Shown: one piece after another, positions 1-9,316 of the stretch
How the letters are laid out: each line of letters starts with the position of its first letter
Position numbering within the stretch: the first letter of the stretch is position 1
From: Miltoncostaea sp050250915
GTDB taxonomy: Bacteria; Actinomycetota; Thermoleophilia; Miltoncostaeales; Miltoncostaeaceae
Direction: 5' to 3'
DNA: 64,000 nucleotides
Assembly (NCBI GenBank): GCA_050250915.1
Contig: JBFWNT010000006.1
Coordinates: 86,732 to 150,731 of the forward strand
Made by a program: the position numbers and the translations under genes
The notes under the pieces: generated by a model
What the model was told of the DNA's origin: nothing
What the model saw: the letters and a program-made list of their open reading frames with translations, nothing else
The model's database searches: none

Positions 1-574
1 TCCAGCGCTGGTCGACGAACAGGGCGCGCCGCACGTCCACGATGCAGTCGCGCGCGAGCCGCTCCGCCCACCAGTCCAGGAACGGCAGGGCCGAGGCGCC
101 GACCCCCACGAAGCCGAGGTTGAAGACCCCCGCGTCGCGTACGACGGCCTCGATGTCGGTCATGCGCGCGTCGCGCGGCAGCGGGCGCTCCAGGTGCGGG
201 GTCAGCACCACCCCGTGCTCGCGCGCGAGGGCGCCGATGTCCGACAGGTCGGCGAACACCTCGATGTCCGGGTCCAGGTAGGTCACGTCGCTCAGGCCGC
301 CGGCGAGCAGCGCCCGCAGCAGGAACGGCTTCACGGCGGTCGCGAACTCCACCACGCTGTAGCAGGCGGCCATCCGGTGGTACTCGGTGGCGTCCAGCCC
401 GGTCGCCTCGAAGCCCACGGCGCCCAGCGCCGGGCTCAGGCCGTCCGGCAGGCCGGCCTCGGCGTCGATGACCAGCGTGGTCAACGACCCGCCGGGATGG
501 TGCGCCGCGAAGCTCTCGGCGAGCACCGTGGCCTGCCCGAGGTAGTTCCGGGCGACGATCGTGCAGGCGTTCAC
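1..574 (-). CDS. Glycosyltransferase, GT8-like nucleotide-sugar fold (partial, C-terminus off window)
   Basis: Only the first 191 codons are in the window; the gene runs off the left edge. The N-terminus reads like a nucleotide-diphospho-sugar transferase (start NACTIVARNYLGQA), and a DPD triad at residues 101-103 inside a YLDPDIEVF stretch fits the metal-binding DxD site of GT8-type enzymes. The GTG start at 574 overlaps the TGA of the preceding gene by four bases (GTGA), so it is translationally coupled as the last visible member of a six-gene minus-strand glycan operon starting at 5206. Donor and acceptor sugars cannot be read from the sequence. The GT fold is fairly sure, the family assignment less so. 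Confidence 0.72.
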   Translation of the reverse strand, partial: MNACTIVARNYLGQATVLAESFAAHHPGGSLTTLVIDAEAGLPDGLSPALGAVGFEATGLDATEYHRMAACYSVVEFATAVKPFLLRALLAGGLSDVTYLDPDIEVFADLSDIGALAREHGVVLTPHLERPLPRDARMTDIEAVVRDAGVFNLGFVGVGASALPFLDWWAERLARDCIVDVRRALFVDQRW

Positions 575-1302
575 GAGGGCGCGAGGGTAGCAGGGCGGGT
601 CAGCGCCTCCGTCACGCGCCGCGCCACCTCGGCGGCCGGCGGCAGCGCGTCCAGGGCGGCGGCGCCCCGGTGGGCCAGGGCGTGCGCCAGCGGCGCCGAC
701 GCCAGCACCATGGCCGTGGCCTCGGCCGCCTCCAGCAGCCCGTGGGCGCGCAGGGCGCCCCCGGCGCGCAGCAGGGCGTCGGCGGCGGTGCCGGGCAGCG
801 CCACCACCGCGCGTCCCTCGGCCCACGCCCGCGCCGCCGCCGCCACCGCCGCGGAGCCCGCCCCCCACACCCAGGCCACGCCGGGCGCGTCCGGCGCCAC
901 GGGCCCGTGCACCTCGGTAAGGGCCGTCAGGGCACCCGGGGGCGCCCCGTCGGCCGACAACCCGCGCCCGGGCGGCGCCGCCTCGGGCCGGGGCAGGCCC
1001 ACCACGGGGGCGTCCACCCCCAGGACGGCCGCGTCGGCCCGGGTCAGCACGGCGGCCGCGTCGGCGCGGGCGGCCAGCGCGTGCGCCCACGGCCCCGGCG
1101 CCGACGGTCCGCAGGCCGCGAGCACCGCCACGCGGCCCTCGGGCAGCGGCGGCGGGCCGGGAAGCAACGGGTCGTCGGCGCCCAGCGCCAGCAGGCCGAT
1201 GCCGGCGGCGGCGAGCGCGTCGTGGTCGAGTGCGTCGGCCACCTGCGCCAGCGCGGCGGCCAGCGCGCGCGGCAGGCCCTCCGCGGCGACCACCCTGGTC
1301 AC
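571..1302 (-). CDS. Hypothetical protein, possibly a decayed GT4 glycosyltransferase
   Basis: A 243-residue, very alanine-rich protein (Ala, Gly, Leu and Pro dominate) between two glycosyltransferase genes. I do not recognise a catalytic motif. The last 70 residues have the rhythm of a GT4 C-terminal helix-strand region (a VVALPGTAADALLRAGGAL stretch, then alternating helices), but the usual E-x7-E glycosyltransferase signature is not intact and the protein is about 120 residues shorter than a normal GT4. GTG start at 1302 and TGA at 571 each overlap the neighbouring genes by four bases, so it is embedded in the operon and probably translated. It could be a non-catalytic partner or a degenerating enzyme. 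Confidence 0.6.
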   Translation of the reverse strand: MTRVVAAEGLPRALAAALAQVADALDHDALAAAGIGLLALGADDPLLPGPPPLPEGRVAVLAACGPSAPGPWAHALAARADAAAVLTRADAAVLGVDAPVVGLPRPEAAPPGRGLSADGAPPGALTALTEVHGPVAPDAPGVAWVWGAGSAAVAAAARAWAEGRAVVALPGTAADALLRAGGALRAHGLLEAAEATAMVLASAPLAHALAHRGAAALDALPPAAEVARRVTEALTRPATLAPS

Positions 1303-2360
1303 GTCAGCGTCGCGGCGAAGGCGCGCAGGCGCGCGGCCGTCGCCTCCTGCGACAGCTCGGCCAGCTGTTCCCGGCGCCCGTCGGCCATGCGGGCCCGCAG
1401 CGCGTCGTTGCGGAGCGTCTCGGCCACCGCCTCGGCTACCAGCGACGGCGCCTTATCGTCCAGCAGCAGCCCGCCCCGCGCGAGGGTCTCGGGCACGGCC
1501 CCGGCGGCGTAGGCCACCACGGGCAGCCCGGCCTCCATCGCCTCGACCACCGGCACGCAGTAGCCCTCGTGGTCGCTCAGGCACAGGAACAGGTCGGCGC
1601 CGGCGTAGGCCTGGGCCAGCGTGGCGTCGTCCACCGGCCCCAGGATGCGCAGGCGGTCGCCCAGCCGCAGCCGCGCGGCCAGCTCGCGGCAGTGGGCCTC
1701 GTACGCCTCGGCGCCGCCCCACGCGCCGATCAGCGTGAGCTGCGCGTCGAGCGGCGTGTGTCGCATCGCGGCCAGCGCCAGCACCAGATCGTGCTGCGCC
1801 TTGTTCGGGATGCCCCGGCCCACGAACAGCAGACGGGCGGGCCCGCCGTCGCGGGCGTGCGCCTCGGCGGGCGGGCGGGGGCGCCGCAGCACGCCCACCA
1901 CGGCCGTCTCGGGGAAGCCCAGGGCCGTGAGCTCCTCCGCGTTGAAGGCCGAGTCGGCGGCCGCGTGGTCCACCCGGTCCGCCAGCTCGGCCAGTCGCCG
2001 GCGTCCCGCGGCGCACTCGCGAGCGATGGCCGGCGCGAAGCGCCACAGCAGCTCTGCCGGGGTGATGTTGTGGTAGTGGATCGCGGCGCTGCCGCAGCGC
2101 TCCAGCACCCGGTCGAACGCGGGGCTGGCGATGGAATAGTGCAGGATCGCGACGTCATCGGGCTCGGCGATCCGCTCCCACGCCGCGTCGGGCAGCACGT
2201 CCCCGGCCAGCGTGCCGTCGATGTGGGCCGCCTCGCAGAGGATCTCGGAGCGCAGGCCCATCCCCCGGATCACCTCGCGGGCCGCGAGCGCGTGACGGGT
2301 GATGGCGTCGAACGGGACGGCCCCGGCCAGGACCTGGTGGACGCCGCGGACTACGACCAC
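1299..2360 (-). CDS. Family 4 glycosyltransferase
   Basis: A 353-residue GT-B enzyme of the GT4 type that would transfer a sugar from an activated donor at the cytoplasmic face of the membrane. The C-terminal Rossmann half shows LLFVGRGIPNKAQHDLV, a GPVDDATLAQAYAGAD stretch and the donor-binding segment SDHEGYCVPVVEAMEAGLPV, with the two acidic residues spaced as in the E-x7-E signature. The frame is open much further upstream, but that part lies over the previous gene and does not look like protein. GTG at 2360 gives a normal GT4 length and a 10-base overlap with the upstream stop. The specific sugar is unknown. Confidence 0.82.
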   Translation of the reverse strand: MVVVRGVHQVLAGAVPFDAITRHALAAREVIRGMGLRSEILCEAAHIDGTLAGDVLPDAAWERIAEPDDVAILHYSIASPAFDRVLERCGSAAIHYHNITPAELLWRFAPAIARECAAGRRRLAELADRVDHAAADSAFNAEELTALGFPETAVVGVLRRPRPPAEAHARDGGPARLLFVGRGIPNKAQHDLVLALAAMRHTPLDAQLTLIGAWGGAEAYEAHCRELAARLRLGDRLRILGPVDDATLAQAYAGADLFLCLSDHEGYCVPVVEAMEAGLPVVAYAAGAVPETLARGGLLLDDKAPSLVAEAVAETLRNDALRARMADGRREQLAELSQEATAARLRAFAATLT

Positions 2361-3541
2361 CCCTCGAGCGCCGCGACGAACCGCTCGGTCACCACCGGCC
2401 AGGAGTAGGCGGTGCGCGCGTACTCGGCACCGCCCGCGGCCATCGCCGCCAGCAGCGCCTCGTCGTCGAGCATCAGGTCCAGCGCCTCGCAGAACTCGCC
2501 CTCGCCGGCGAACCAGAGGCCCCCGTCGGAGGCCCGGCAGTGTTCCCGCAGCACCGGCGACGCCGCGTTCACCAGCGCCGGGGTCCCCGCCAGCCACGCT
2601 TCCAGCAGCACCATCCCCAGCGCCTCCAGGCGGGAGGGGTGCAGCAGCACCGACGCGGCGGCGTAGGCGGCGGCGCGGTCCTCGTCGGGCACGAAGCCCA
2701 GGTCGATCACGTGGTCGGCCAGGTCGGGGGGCGTGGGATGGTCGCCGCTGCCCATCAGCGCCAGCGGCGGCGCACCCGGGGTGCGGTCCCGGTACGCCCG
2801 GTAGTGGGAGAACAGCAGCGGCAGGCCCTTCGCCTCCTCGCGGCGGCCCGCGTAGAGCAGGTAGCCGGGGCGGATGCCGCGCGCGGCGCAGAACGCGGCG
2901 GCATCGCCCGGGCCGACGGGGGTCTCCTCGAAGCCCACGCCCACCAGCGCCGCCGTCGCCCGGGGGGCGACCCGCCGCAGCAGGGTCCGCTCGCCGATGG
3001 TGCTCACCAGGCAGCCGCGCGCCCCGGCCAGGGCCCGCCGCACGGCGGGCAGCCACGCGTACGGCTCGTCGTGCAGGCACGAGATCATCGCCGTTCGCGC
3101 GGGGCGGCCGGCCGCCGCCCAGTATGCGGTGCCGAACAGATACGGGATCGGGACCACCCAGTCGTAGCGGCCCGGCTCCTCCGCGGCGGCCTGGATGCCC
3201 TCCGACCACACCGAGTGCGCCATCCACTCCACCTGGTCGGCGTACGTGGTGGGGTAGCCGCTCCCGATGCGCGTGTGCAGCCCCCACCAGCGTGCGTGGT
3301 CGCGCCACGGGTTCACGGGGAAGCGGTGGACGGTCACGCCGCCGACCCGCTCGGTCCCGGAGGGCTTCGCGTCCTCCCAGGTGAAGTGGTCGACCGCGGT
3401 GGTGGTCAGCACCTCCACGTCCACGCCGCCGCCGGCGAGGTGCTCGGCCAGCACGCGGCAGTGCGTCTCGGCCCCGCCCAGGATCTCGGCGCCGTAGCGG
3501 GGGACGACGAAGGCGACGGTGCCGGGGCTAGCGGCGCGCAT
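2351..3541 (-). CDS. Family 4 glycosyltransferase (paralogue of the enzyme at 30408)
   Basis: A 396-residue GT4 enzyme. The N-terminus has the glycine-rich acceptor loop of this family in FVVPRYGAEILGGAETH. The C-terminal half carries YAGRREEAKGLPLL, DLGFVPDEDRAAAYAAAS and the donor site LHPSRLEALGMVLLEAW. The ATG at 3541 overlaps the end of the coiled-coil protein gene by 14 bases, so it is part of the 5206-to-1 operon. Its first 45 residues closely match the first 45 of the GT4 encoded at 30408-31580 in the second glycan locus, including a GGAE core and a TTTA.D..TW block, so the two are probably duplicates working on related glycans. Sugar specificity is not deducible. Confidence 0.86.
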   Translation of the reverse strand: MRAASPGTVAFVVPRYGAEILGGAETHCRVLAEHLAGGGVDVEVLTTTAVDHFTWEDAKPSGTERVGGVTVHRFPVNPWRDHARWWGLHTRIGSGYPTTYADQVEWMAHSVWSEGIQAAAEEPGRYDWVVPIPYLFGTAYWAAAGRPARTAMISCLHDEPYAWLPAVRRALAGARGCLVSTIGERTLLRRVAPRATAALVGVGFEETPVGPGDAAAFCAARGIRPGYLLYAGRREEAKGLPLLFSHYRAYRDRTPGAPPLALMGSGDHPTPPDLADHVIDLGFVPDEDRAAAYAAASVLLHPSRLEALGMVLLEAWLAGTPALVNAASPVLREHCRASDGGLWFAGEGEFCEALDLMLDDEALLAAMAAGGAEYARTAYSWPVVTERFVAALEGWS

Positions 3542-4376
3542 GTGCGAGGTACCGGGCGTCGTCGCCCGGCGCGGGCCCGATGCCCGTCACGCGGAAGCCG
3601 CTCGCCTCCAGCAGCACCCGCACGGCGTCCGGGTGCAGCGGGCGGCCGTCGCCCGTGTCGCCCGCCGCCGGCCGTCGCGCCTCCACGCTCACTCCCCCGC
3701 CCGGCACAACGGCGCGCGAGAGCGCCGCGATCAGCGCGCCCAGCGCCGCTCCGTCGAGTGCGTCGGCCACCCCGTGGACACGCACGCCCCGGACGGAGCC
3801 CTCCGGCTGGGCGGCCAGCAGCGCCGCCGGGTCGTCGCCGGGGCCGATCCGCAGCAACGGCCCATCGCCGGGCAGCTCAGCGGCGAACGCCTCCCAGCGG
3901 GCGTCGGCCGCCTCGTCGCCGGCCCGCGCCGCGGTTCCCGACAGGCGCGCCTCGGCCGCGGCCAGCCGGTCGGCGAGCGCGCGCACGTCCCCCTCGGCGC
4001 GCTCGGCGCGGCCGCGGAGCTCGGTGACCTCGCGGGTCAGGGCCGAGAGGTAGGCCAGGAGCGACGCGTTGAACTGACTCGTCTGCTCGGTGAGCAGGTA
4101 CAGGGGCCGGCTGACCCCGCGTGTGAGCGTGGCCTTCACCTTCTCCACCGCGCCGCCCACCACGGGGCGGGTGGATGGGCCGGGCGTCAGGTCCACGCGC
4201 GGGACCGCCTGGGCGCGGAGCGCCTCCAGCTGGTCGAACCCGACGGGCTCGTCGGCGTCCAGGGCGTCGGCCGCCAGGGCGTCCACGCCGTACAGGCCCA
4301 ACGCCTTCTTCTGCGCCACCCGCTCGCGGATGCCGCGCATCAGCTCGTCGACGTCCAGGATCTCGTCGTCGCTCAC
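3528..4376 (-). CDS. Coiled-coil protein with degenerate methyltransferase-like C-terminus
   Basis: A 282-residue protein. Residues 1-25 form an acidic/basic amphipathic start (SDDEILDVDELMRGIRERV). Residues about 80-150 contain a membrane-proximal helix and a heptad-rich coiled coil (LTREVTELRGRAERAEGD, then ALADRLAAAEARL). The last 110 residues look like a class I methyltransferase fold that has lost the SAM-binding glycine loop. GTG at 4376 forms a GTGA overlap with the exporter permease, so the two are coupled. Proteins of this layout accompany glycan ABC exporters in other bacteria. Whether it is an enzyme, scaffold or chain-length regulator is unknown. The small protein at 30103 resembles its N-terminal half. 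Confidence 0.6.
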   Translation of the reverse strand: MSDDEILDVDELMRGIRERVAQKKALGLYGVDALAADALDADEPVGFDQLEALRAQAVPRVDLTPGPSTRPVVGGAVEKVKATLTRGVSRPLYLLTEQTSQFNASLLAYLSALTREVTELRGRAERAEGDVRALADRLAAAEARLSGTAARAGDEAADARWEAFAAELPGDGPLLRIGPGDDPAALLAAQPEGSVRGVRVHGVADALDGAALGALIAALSRAVVPGGGVSVEARRPAAGDTGDGRPLHPDAVRVLLEASGFRVTGIGPAPGDDARYLAHARR

Positions 4377-5206
4377 AGCTCCACCGCCATCTCGGGCTCG
4401 AGGTGCCGGAACACCAGGGCGCCCGCGATGAGCACCCCCGTCCCGACCAGGACCGCGTACAGCACGTCGCCCCAGTGCGGCCACGTGCCCCAGAAGATCA
4501 CGTCCTGCAGCGCGATCACGAATGGCGCGACCGGGTTCGCGTAGTGCAGCAGGTCCACCGCCCACGGCTTGTCCTCCAGCCCCGGCGCGGTGCTGAACGT
4601 GTAGAAGACCGGCGTCACGAAGATCCACGGGAGCGCCAGCGCCGCCAGGATGTGCTCCACGTCGCGGAAGTAGACGTTCAGGGCCGACAGCAGCAGTCCG
4701 AAGCCCACGGTCAGCGCGCCCAGGAAGAGCACCAGCGGCACCAGCATCACCAGCGGGGCGGGCGAGTCCTGCGTGAGCCAGATGGTCAGCGGCAGCGCCA
4801 CCACCAGCATCGCGCCGGCCGTGAACGCGTTGGCGGTCATGGCCGCCAGCGGCACGATCTGGCGGGGGAAGCGCACCTTGGTGACCAGGTTGGCGTTGGA
4901 CACCAGGCTCGACGAGGCCAGCTGCGCGCCGCCGAGGAAGAACGTCCAGACCGTGAGCCCCACGAACAGGAACAGGGCGTAGTACGGGATCTGGATCTTC
5001 AGCAGGAACTTGAATACCACCGAGTAGGCGGCGACCATCACGGCGGGCGTCACCAGCGTCCACGCCAGCCCCAGCACCGACCCCTTGTAGCGCTGGCGGA
5101 CCTCGCGCTTGACCAGGTTGCGGTAGAGCGGGGCGAAGCGGAGCGCGCCGTCGCGGCCGGTCGCGCTGGACGGCCGTGCGGCGGCGATCTCGGGGGCGGT
5201 GCTCAT
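4373..5206 (-). CDS. ABC-2 type polysaccharide exporter permease (Wzm/TagG-like)
   Basis: A 277-residue integral membrane protein with about six transmembrane segments and the family signatures LYRNLVKREVRQRYKGSVLG near the N-terminus and LNVYFRDVEHILAALALPW in the cytoplasmic loop. Wzm/TagG permeases export lipid-linked polysaccharides together with an ATPase. No ATPase gene lies next to it here: downstream come a coiled-coil protein and glycosyltransferases, and upstream a divergent gene. The partner must be beyond the left edge or elsewhere. ATG at 5206 is preceded by TAGACT nine bases upstream, so the mRNA probably has almost no leader. This is the first gene of the leftmost operon. Confidence 0.9.
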   Translation of the reverse strand: MSTAPEIAAARPSSATGRDGALRFAPLYRNLVKREVRQRYKGSVLGLAWTLVTPAVMVAAYSVVFKFLLKIQIPYYALFLFVGLTVWTFFLGGAQLASSSLVSNANLVTKVRFPRQIVPLAAMTANAFTAGAMLVVALPLTIWLTQDSPAPLVMLVPLVLFLGALTVGFGLLLSALNVYFRDVEHILAALALPWIFVTPVFYTFSTAPGLEDKPWAVDLLHYANPVAPFVIALQDVIFWGTWPHWGDVLYAVLVGTGVLIAGALVFRHLEPEMAVEL

Positions 5207-5285
5207 CGGCGAATGAGTCTAGCGAGGGACCCTGCGGCGACCGCCATCGGTCCGGGACCGATATGGTGCCGCCGTCGTCACGGAG

Positions 5286-7148
5286 ATGCACACATCCGCC
5301 GGCCCGCCCCCGGAGGCGCCGGGCGGTGACGGGGAGCCAGAGGGCCGCGTGGGCGCATGGGCGCGCGCCGGGGTCGTGGCCGTCGCGTGCCTCGGCGCGG
5401 CGGGGGTCGCGCTGCTGTTCTTCTTCCCGCTGCTGCAGGCGGTGGGCCCGCGGCTGAGCGCGCTGAAGGCCGTGCCGACGCCGGTCGAGTTCGTGATCTT
5501 CGACCACTCGACGTACCTGGCCATCGCGCGGAACGCCCAGAGCGGCGTCTCGGTGTTCACCGAGCCGTTCACCGGCACCGGCTCGTCGATCTACCCGCCC
5601 GGCTACTACTGGGCGATCGGCGAGCTCGCGCGGCTGCCGGGGCTCGACGTGGTGGCGGTCTGGAACCTCGCGGGGATCCTCACGGTGCTGGGGCTCGTCG
5701 CGATGTGCGGCGCGTGGGCCCGCTTCCTGGTTCGCGACATGCGGGTCTGGCTGCTGGCCCCGGTGCCGCTGCTGGTCGGCACGCTGGCGTGGTGGGTGCA
5801 CGGCGAGTGGCTCGGCCTCTACCGAAACAACTCGGTGGTGCTGTGGGCGCCGTCGGCGATCGTGGCGATGGGCACCGCCGAGGGCTTCGGGATGCTGCTG
5901 ATGGGGCTCGTCCTGCTGCTGCTCACCGTCGCGACCGTCACCGCCGTCCGCCGCCGCCGCCTGCTGGCCGCCGGCCTCGCCGGCGTGCTGCTGGGCCTGC
6001 TGTTCCACGTGCACGCGTACGTCGCGATCTACACCACGGCGATGGTGGTGGGCCTGCTGCTCGCCGAGGACCACCTGCGCCGGCCCCGCCGGCGCCGCCT
6101 GCTGACCGGCTGCGGGGTGCTCCTCGCGACGCTCGTGGTGCTGCGCCTCGCCGGCGGCGCCGTCGCCCCGACCACCAAGATCGGGCTGCTGATCGTGGTC
6201 GCGGCGGCGCTCCTCGTCGAGCGCCGTGAGTGGCGGACCCGTCTGGGGACCGCGGCCCTGGCGCTGGTGGTGCCGGCGCTGCTGATGGCGGCGCCGTACC
6301 TGCTGCGGCTGGCGAGCGAGGCGGCCGACGACAACAGCTTCTTCAACCAGCGCCAGGCCCAGAACGAGGGCCGCGATCTGACGCTCCCGGTGACCAGCGT
6401 CCTGTGGCACGAGCTGCCGGTCCTGGTGCTCGCCGCCGTGGCCATCGCCGGCGTGTGGCGCCTGCGGCGCGACCTCGACCGCGCGGTGCCGTGGCTGGCG
6501 CTGCTGATCGCGGCGGTCGTGGTGACGCCCCTGCTCACCTGGAACCACCTGTGGGGCGTCGATCAGGAGCCGTACCGGTTCCTCCCGTACGGGGTCTTCC
6601 TGATCACCGTCGCCGGCGTGCCGTGGCTGTGGGTGGCGTTCCGGCGGCTCGACCGGCGCTGGATCGGCGCCGAGGCGCTCGCCGCGGCCCTGCTGCTGGC
6701 CACCATCCCCACCACCGCGGTCTGGGCGCGCGGGATGGACCGCGCCGGCAGCCTCCCGGACGATCCCAACGTCCGCCTGGCCGACCAGCGCCTCGCCGAG
6801 ATCACGGGCGGCCAGCTGACGCTGCTCGACGGCTGCTTCAACCCCGAGCTCACGCGCCTGCACGGCGGGCCCAACGTGGTGCGCTACCACCCGGGCCTCG
6901 CGTTCCCCGCCAACCTCGAGGCCGTGAACGCCGTGCTGGCCAAGCGCGTGACCGCCGACATCGGCACCGCCCGCGAGCTGCGCGCCGCCAACATCCGCTG
7001 GTACGCGACACACACCGCCTGCAACGGCACCCCGATCGCCGAGGCGCGCCGCGTGCTGGGCCCGCCGGTGGCGACGTTCCCGATGCCGGAGCCGGAGCTC
7101 TACGGCAACCCGCCGGGCACCCGGTACCAGGTCTACCGGGTCCCCTGA
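5286..7148 (+). CDS. Polytopic membrane protein, GT-C glycosyltransferase-like
   Basis: A 620-residue protein with one N-terminal and roughly ten further hydrophobic segments, then a soluble C-terminal part of about 110 residues. An acidic residue in the first external loop (FDHSTYLAIARN, near residue 75) and the overall layout are those of GT-C enzymes, which use polyprenyl-phosphate sugars on the outer face. The ATG at 5286 is directly preceded by GGAG with almost no spacing; GTG at 5349 is an alternative that removes 21 polar residues. It converges on the gene at 7133-9316 with a 16-base overlap of the 3' ends. Exact family unassigned. Confidence 0.62.
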   Translation: MHTSAGPPPEAPGGDGEPEGRVGAWARAGVVAVACLGAAGVALLFFFPLLQAVGPRLSALKAVPTPVEFVIFDHSTYLAIARNAQSGVSVFTEPFTGTGSSIYPPGYYWAIGELARLPGLDVVAVWNLAGILTVLGLVAMCGAWARFLVRDMRVWLLAPVPLLVGTLAWWVHGEWLGLYRNNSVVLWAPSAIVAMGTAEGFGMLLMGLVLLLLTVATVTAVRRRRLLAAGLAGVLLGLLFHVHAYVAIYTTAMVVGLLLAEDHLRRPRRRRLLTGCGVLLATLVVLRLAGGAVAPTTKIGLLIVVAAALLVERREWRTRLGTAALALVVPALLMAAPYLLRLASEAADDNSFFNQRQAQNEGRDLTLPVTSVLWHELPVLVLAAVAIAGVWRLRRDLDRAVPWLALLIAAVVVTPLLTWNHLWGVDQEPYRFLPYGVFLITVAGVPWLWVAFRRLDRRWIGAEALAAALLLATIPTTAVWARGMDRAGSLPDDPNVRLADQRLAEITGGQLTLLDGCFNPELTRLHGGPNVVRYHPGLAFPANLEAVNAVLAKRVTADIGTARELRAANIRWYATHTACNGTPIAEARRVLGPPVATFPMPEPELYGNPPGTRYQVYRVP

Positions 7149-9316
7149 CCCTCCCCGGGCGCGAGCGCGGTCAGCTCGGGCTCATCCACCTGGACCGACA
7201 CGATCCGCAGGTCGCCGGGCGCGATCTGCTCGGCGGGCGGCCCCAGGTTTCGGATCACCACGTCGCCCCGCGTGCCGTCGAGCGTGACCGGCACCGACAC
7301 CTCCCGCTCGGCGCCCACCTCGACGCGCGTCCTCGACCCGTCCGGCCCCTCGATCTCCAGCCGGTGAGGCACGTCGTCCTTGGCCCGCATCCGCATGGTC
7401 ATGCGGTAGGTGCCGGGCGCGGGGGCGACGATGGTGATCGTTCCCTCGTCGTTCATCCAGCGCCAGATCCTCCGGTCGGGCAGGAACTCGGCGGCCCACC
7501 AGCCCGTTCGGAACACGGGGACGGCGTCGGCCGGCTCGGCCGTCACGCGCCACACGGCGCTGCCGTCGGGGAACGCGGCCGCCAGCGCGTAGCCGGGGCG
7601 GGGCTTGGTGAAGTCGGGCACCGGCAGCCCCGCCATCCGGTACGCCCACGGGCTCACCGTGACCAGGTCGATGCCCAGTGACCGCAGCCAGCGGGCGGTG
7701 TTCGGCCACTGGGGCATCCCGGCCTGGCGGGTGAAGTCCTGTCCGATCTGGCCGGCGAACAGGCCGCCGTTGGTGATGTCGTGGCCGTGGACGGTCTGGC
7801 CGTACATGTAGTACCGCTCGATCAGCTCGTTCGGCGTCCCCGGCATCTCGAAGACCGTGGCGCCGGGGTCGTGGTCGCGCAGCCACGCCCACGTCGGGAT
7901 CTGGTCGGCGGTGCGCCCCTCGATCACGACCGGCTGGGCGGCGACCAAGGGCATCGGGGCCGGCAGGTCGGCCACCATCAGTAGCAGGGCGGTCACGCCG
8001 ATCGCGATACGCGCCACGTCGCCGCGGCCGCGCATGAGCCACCAGAGGCCCACGGCCCCCGCCACCAGCAGCACGGCAATCGTGGGCACCACGAAGCGGG
8101 CGAACGCCCGCAGGAACGGCGCGACCTCGAACACCAGGCGCGACGGCATGTCGATCGGGTGGCCGAACACGGTGGTCGGGCTGGCGAGGCTGAAGAGCAC
8201 CAGCACGGGCACCAGCGGGATCGCGATCAGCGCCGCGGTGCGGCGTGGGCCCTCCACCCGGGTGCGCCGGGCCAGCAGGGCCACCGTCACGCCCAGCACC
8301 GCGAGGGCGATCGTGGTGAGGCCCACGTAGTTGAGCCGCTCGCCGGACGGGCTGGGGAAGGGGCTGCCGAACACCTCGTCCCACACGGCGCTGTTGCCCA
8401 GAGGCTTGACGTAGTCGCTCACGCGCGCGCCGTACAGCAGCAGCTCCACCGGGTCGCGGGTGAACACACCCTCCACCGCGCCGCGCGACGACGCGAACAG
8501 CGCCAGCAGCGGCACGCCCACCACCAGCGCGGCGGCCCCCACCAGCCGCCCGGCGACGGCGGCCGCCGGACGCCATCCCGACGCGCGGACCGCCGCGACC
8601 ACGCCCCACAGGCCGATCACCGCGATCACCACCATGCACATGAACCCGTAGTAGGGGTTGGTGAGCCACGCGAACGCCAGGGCCGCCGCCACCAGGAACG
8701 CCCGGCGCCACCCCGGGGCGCGCAGCCAGTACAGGCCCGCCATCAGGGTCAGGGGGACGCACTCCAGGTGCGTGAGCGGCACGTGCGCGAACACCCGGAT
8801 CGTCTCGTAGGGGAACAGCGCGAAGGCCGCGCCCGCCCAGATCGCCGGGAACACGCCGAGGCGCAGCCAGCGCACCAGCAGGTACATCGACGCGCCGGTC
8901 AGGGCGACGCCGCTCATCACCGCGGTGTTGTAGGCCACGATCGGCGACCAGATCCTCGCGACGAACCATGCGGGGCCCACGGTGGTGAGCAGGGTGGCGT
9001 TCGCCGACCCGGGCAGCTCGCGGCCGAACGGCGCGCTCACGGTCTCCTGGACGGAGGTCCCCCACAGGCGGAGGCCGTGGGTGGCGTTGAACCACAGGTC
9101 CCAGACGTAGCCGCTGGCGTCGCCGCCGCCGCCGGCGCCGGGGATCTTGGTGCCGAAGTCCAGCGCGACCGGCCACGTCATGAACACGGCCAGCAGGCCG
9201 AACCCCGCCAGCACCGCCACCGTCTCGAGCACCACGGGGAGCCGGACCACCGCAGGGAGCCTGCGGGCCGAGGCTCCCGCGTCCGGCGCGGGCGCCTCGG
9301 CGGGCGCCGTGCTCAC
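7133..9316 (-). CDS. Large polytopic membrane protein, GT-C-like, with extracytoplasmic C-terminal domain
   Basis: A 727-residue protein: a short proline/alanine-rich cytoplasmic start, about a dozen membrane segments to about residue 460, then a 260-residue soluble tail that includes a probable beta-sandwich (APGTYRMTMRMRAKDDVPH and following strands). The layout fits a GT-C transferase or mannosyltransferase-like protein with an external domain. GTG at 9316 overlaps the TGA of the GT2 gene by four bases (GTGA), so it is co-translated with a polyprenol-phosphate sugar transferase, which could make its lipid-linked donor. The frame is open for 218 codons upstream, but that stretch only shadows the GT2 gene. 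Function inferred from layout and context. Confidence 0.65.
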   Translation of the reverse strand: MSTAPAEAPAPDAGASARRLPAVVRLPVVLETVAVLAGFGLLAVFMTWPVALDFGTKIPGAGGGGDASGYVWDLWFNATHGLRLWGTSVQETVSAPFGRELPGSANATLLTTVGPAWFVARIWSPIVAYNTAVMSGVALTGASMYLLVRWLRLGVFPAIWAGAAFALFPYETIRVFAHVPLTHLECVPLTLMAGLYWLRAPGWRRAFLVAAALAFAWLTNPYYGFMCMVVIAVIGLWGVVAAVRASGWRPAAAVAGRLVGAAALVVGVPLLALFASSRGAVEGVFTRDPVELLLYGARVSDYVKPLGNSAVWDEVFGSPFPSPSGERLNYVGLTTIALAVLGVTVALLARRTRVEGPRRTAALIAIPLVPVLVLFSLASPTTVFGHPIDMPSRLVFEVAPFLRAFARFVVPTIAVLLVAGAVGLWWLMRGRGDVARIAIGVTALLLMVADLPAPMPLVAAQPVVIEGRTADQIPTWAWLRDHDPGATVFEMPGTPNELIERYYMYGQTVHGHDITNGGLFAGQIGQDFTRQAGMPQWPNTARWLRSLGIDLVTVSPWAYRMAGLPVPDFTKPRPGYALAAAFPDGSAVWRVTAEPADAVPVFRTGWWAAEFLPDRRIWRWMNDEGTITIVAPAPGTYRMTMRMRAKDDVPHRLEIEGPDGSRTRVEVGAEREVSVPVTLDGTRGDVVIRNLGPPAEQIAPGDLRIVSVQVDEPELTALAPGEGQGTR

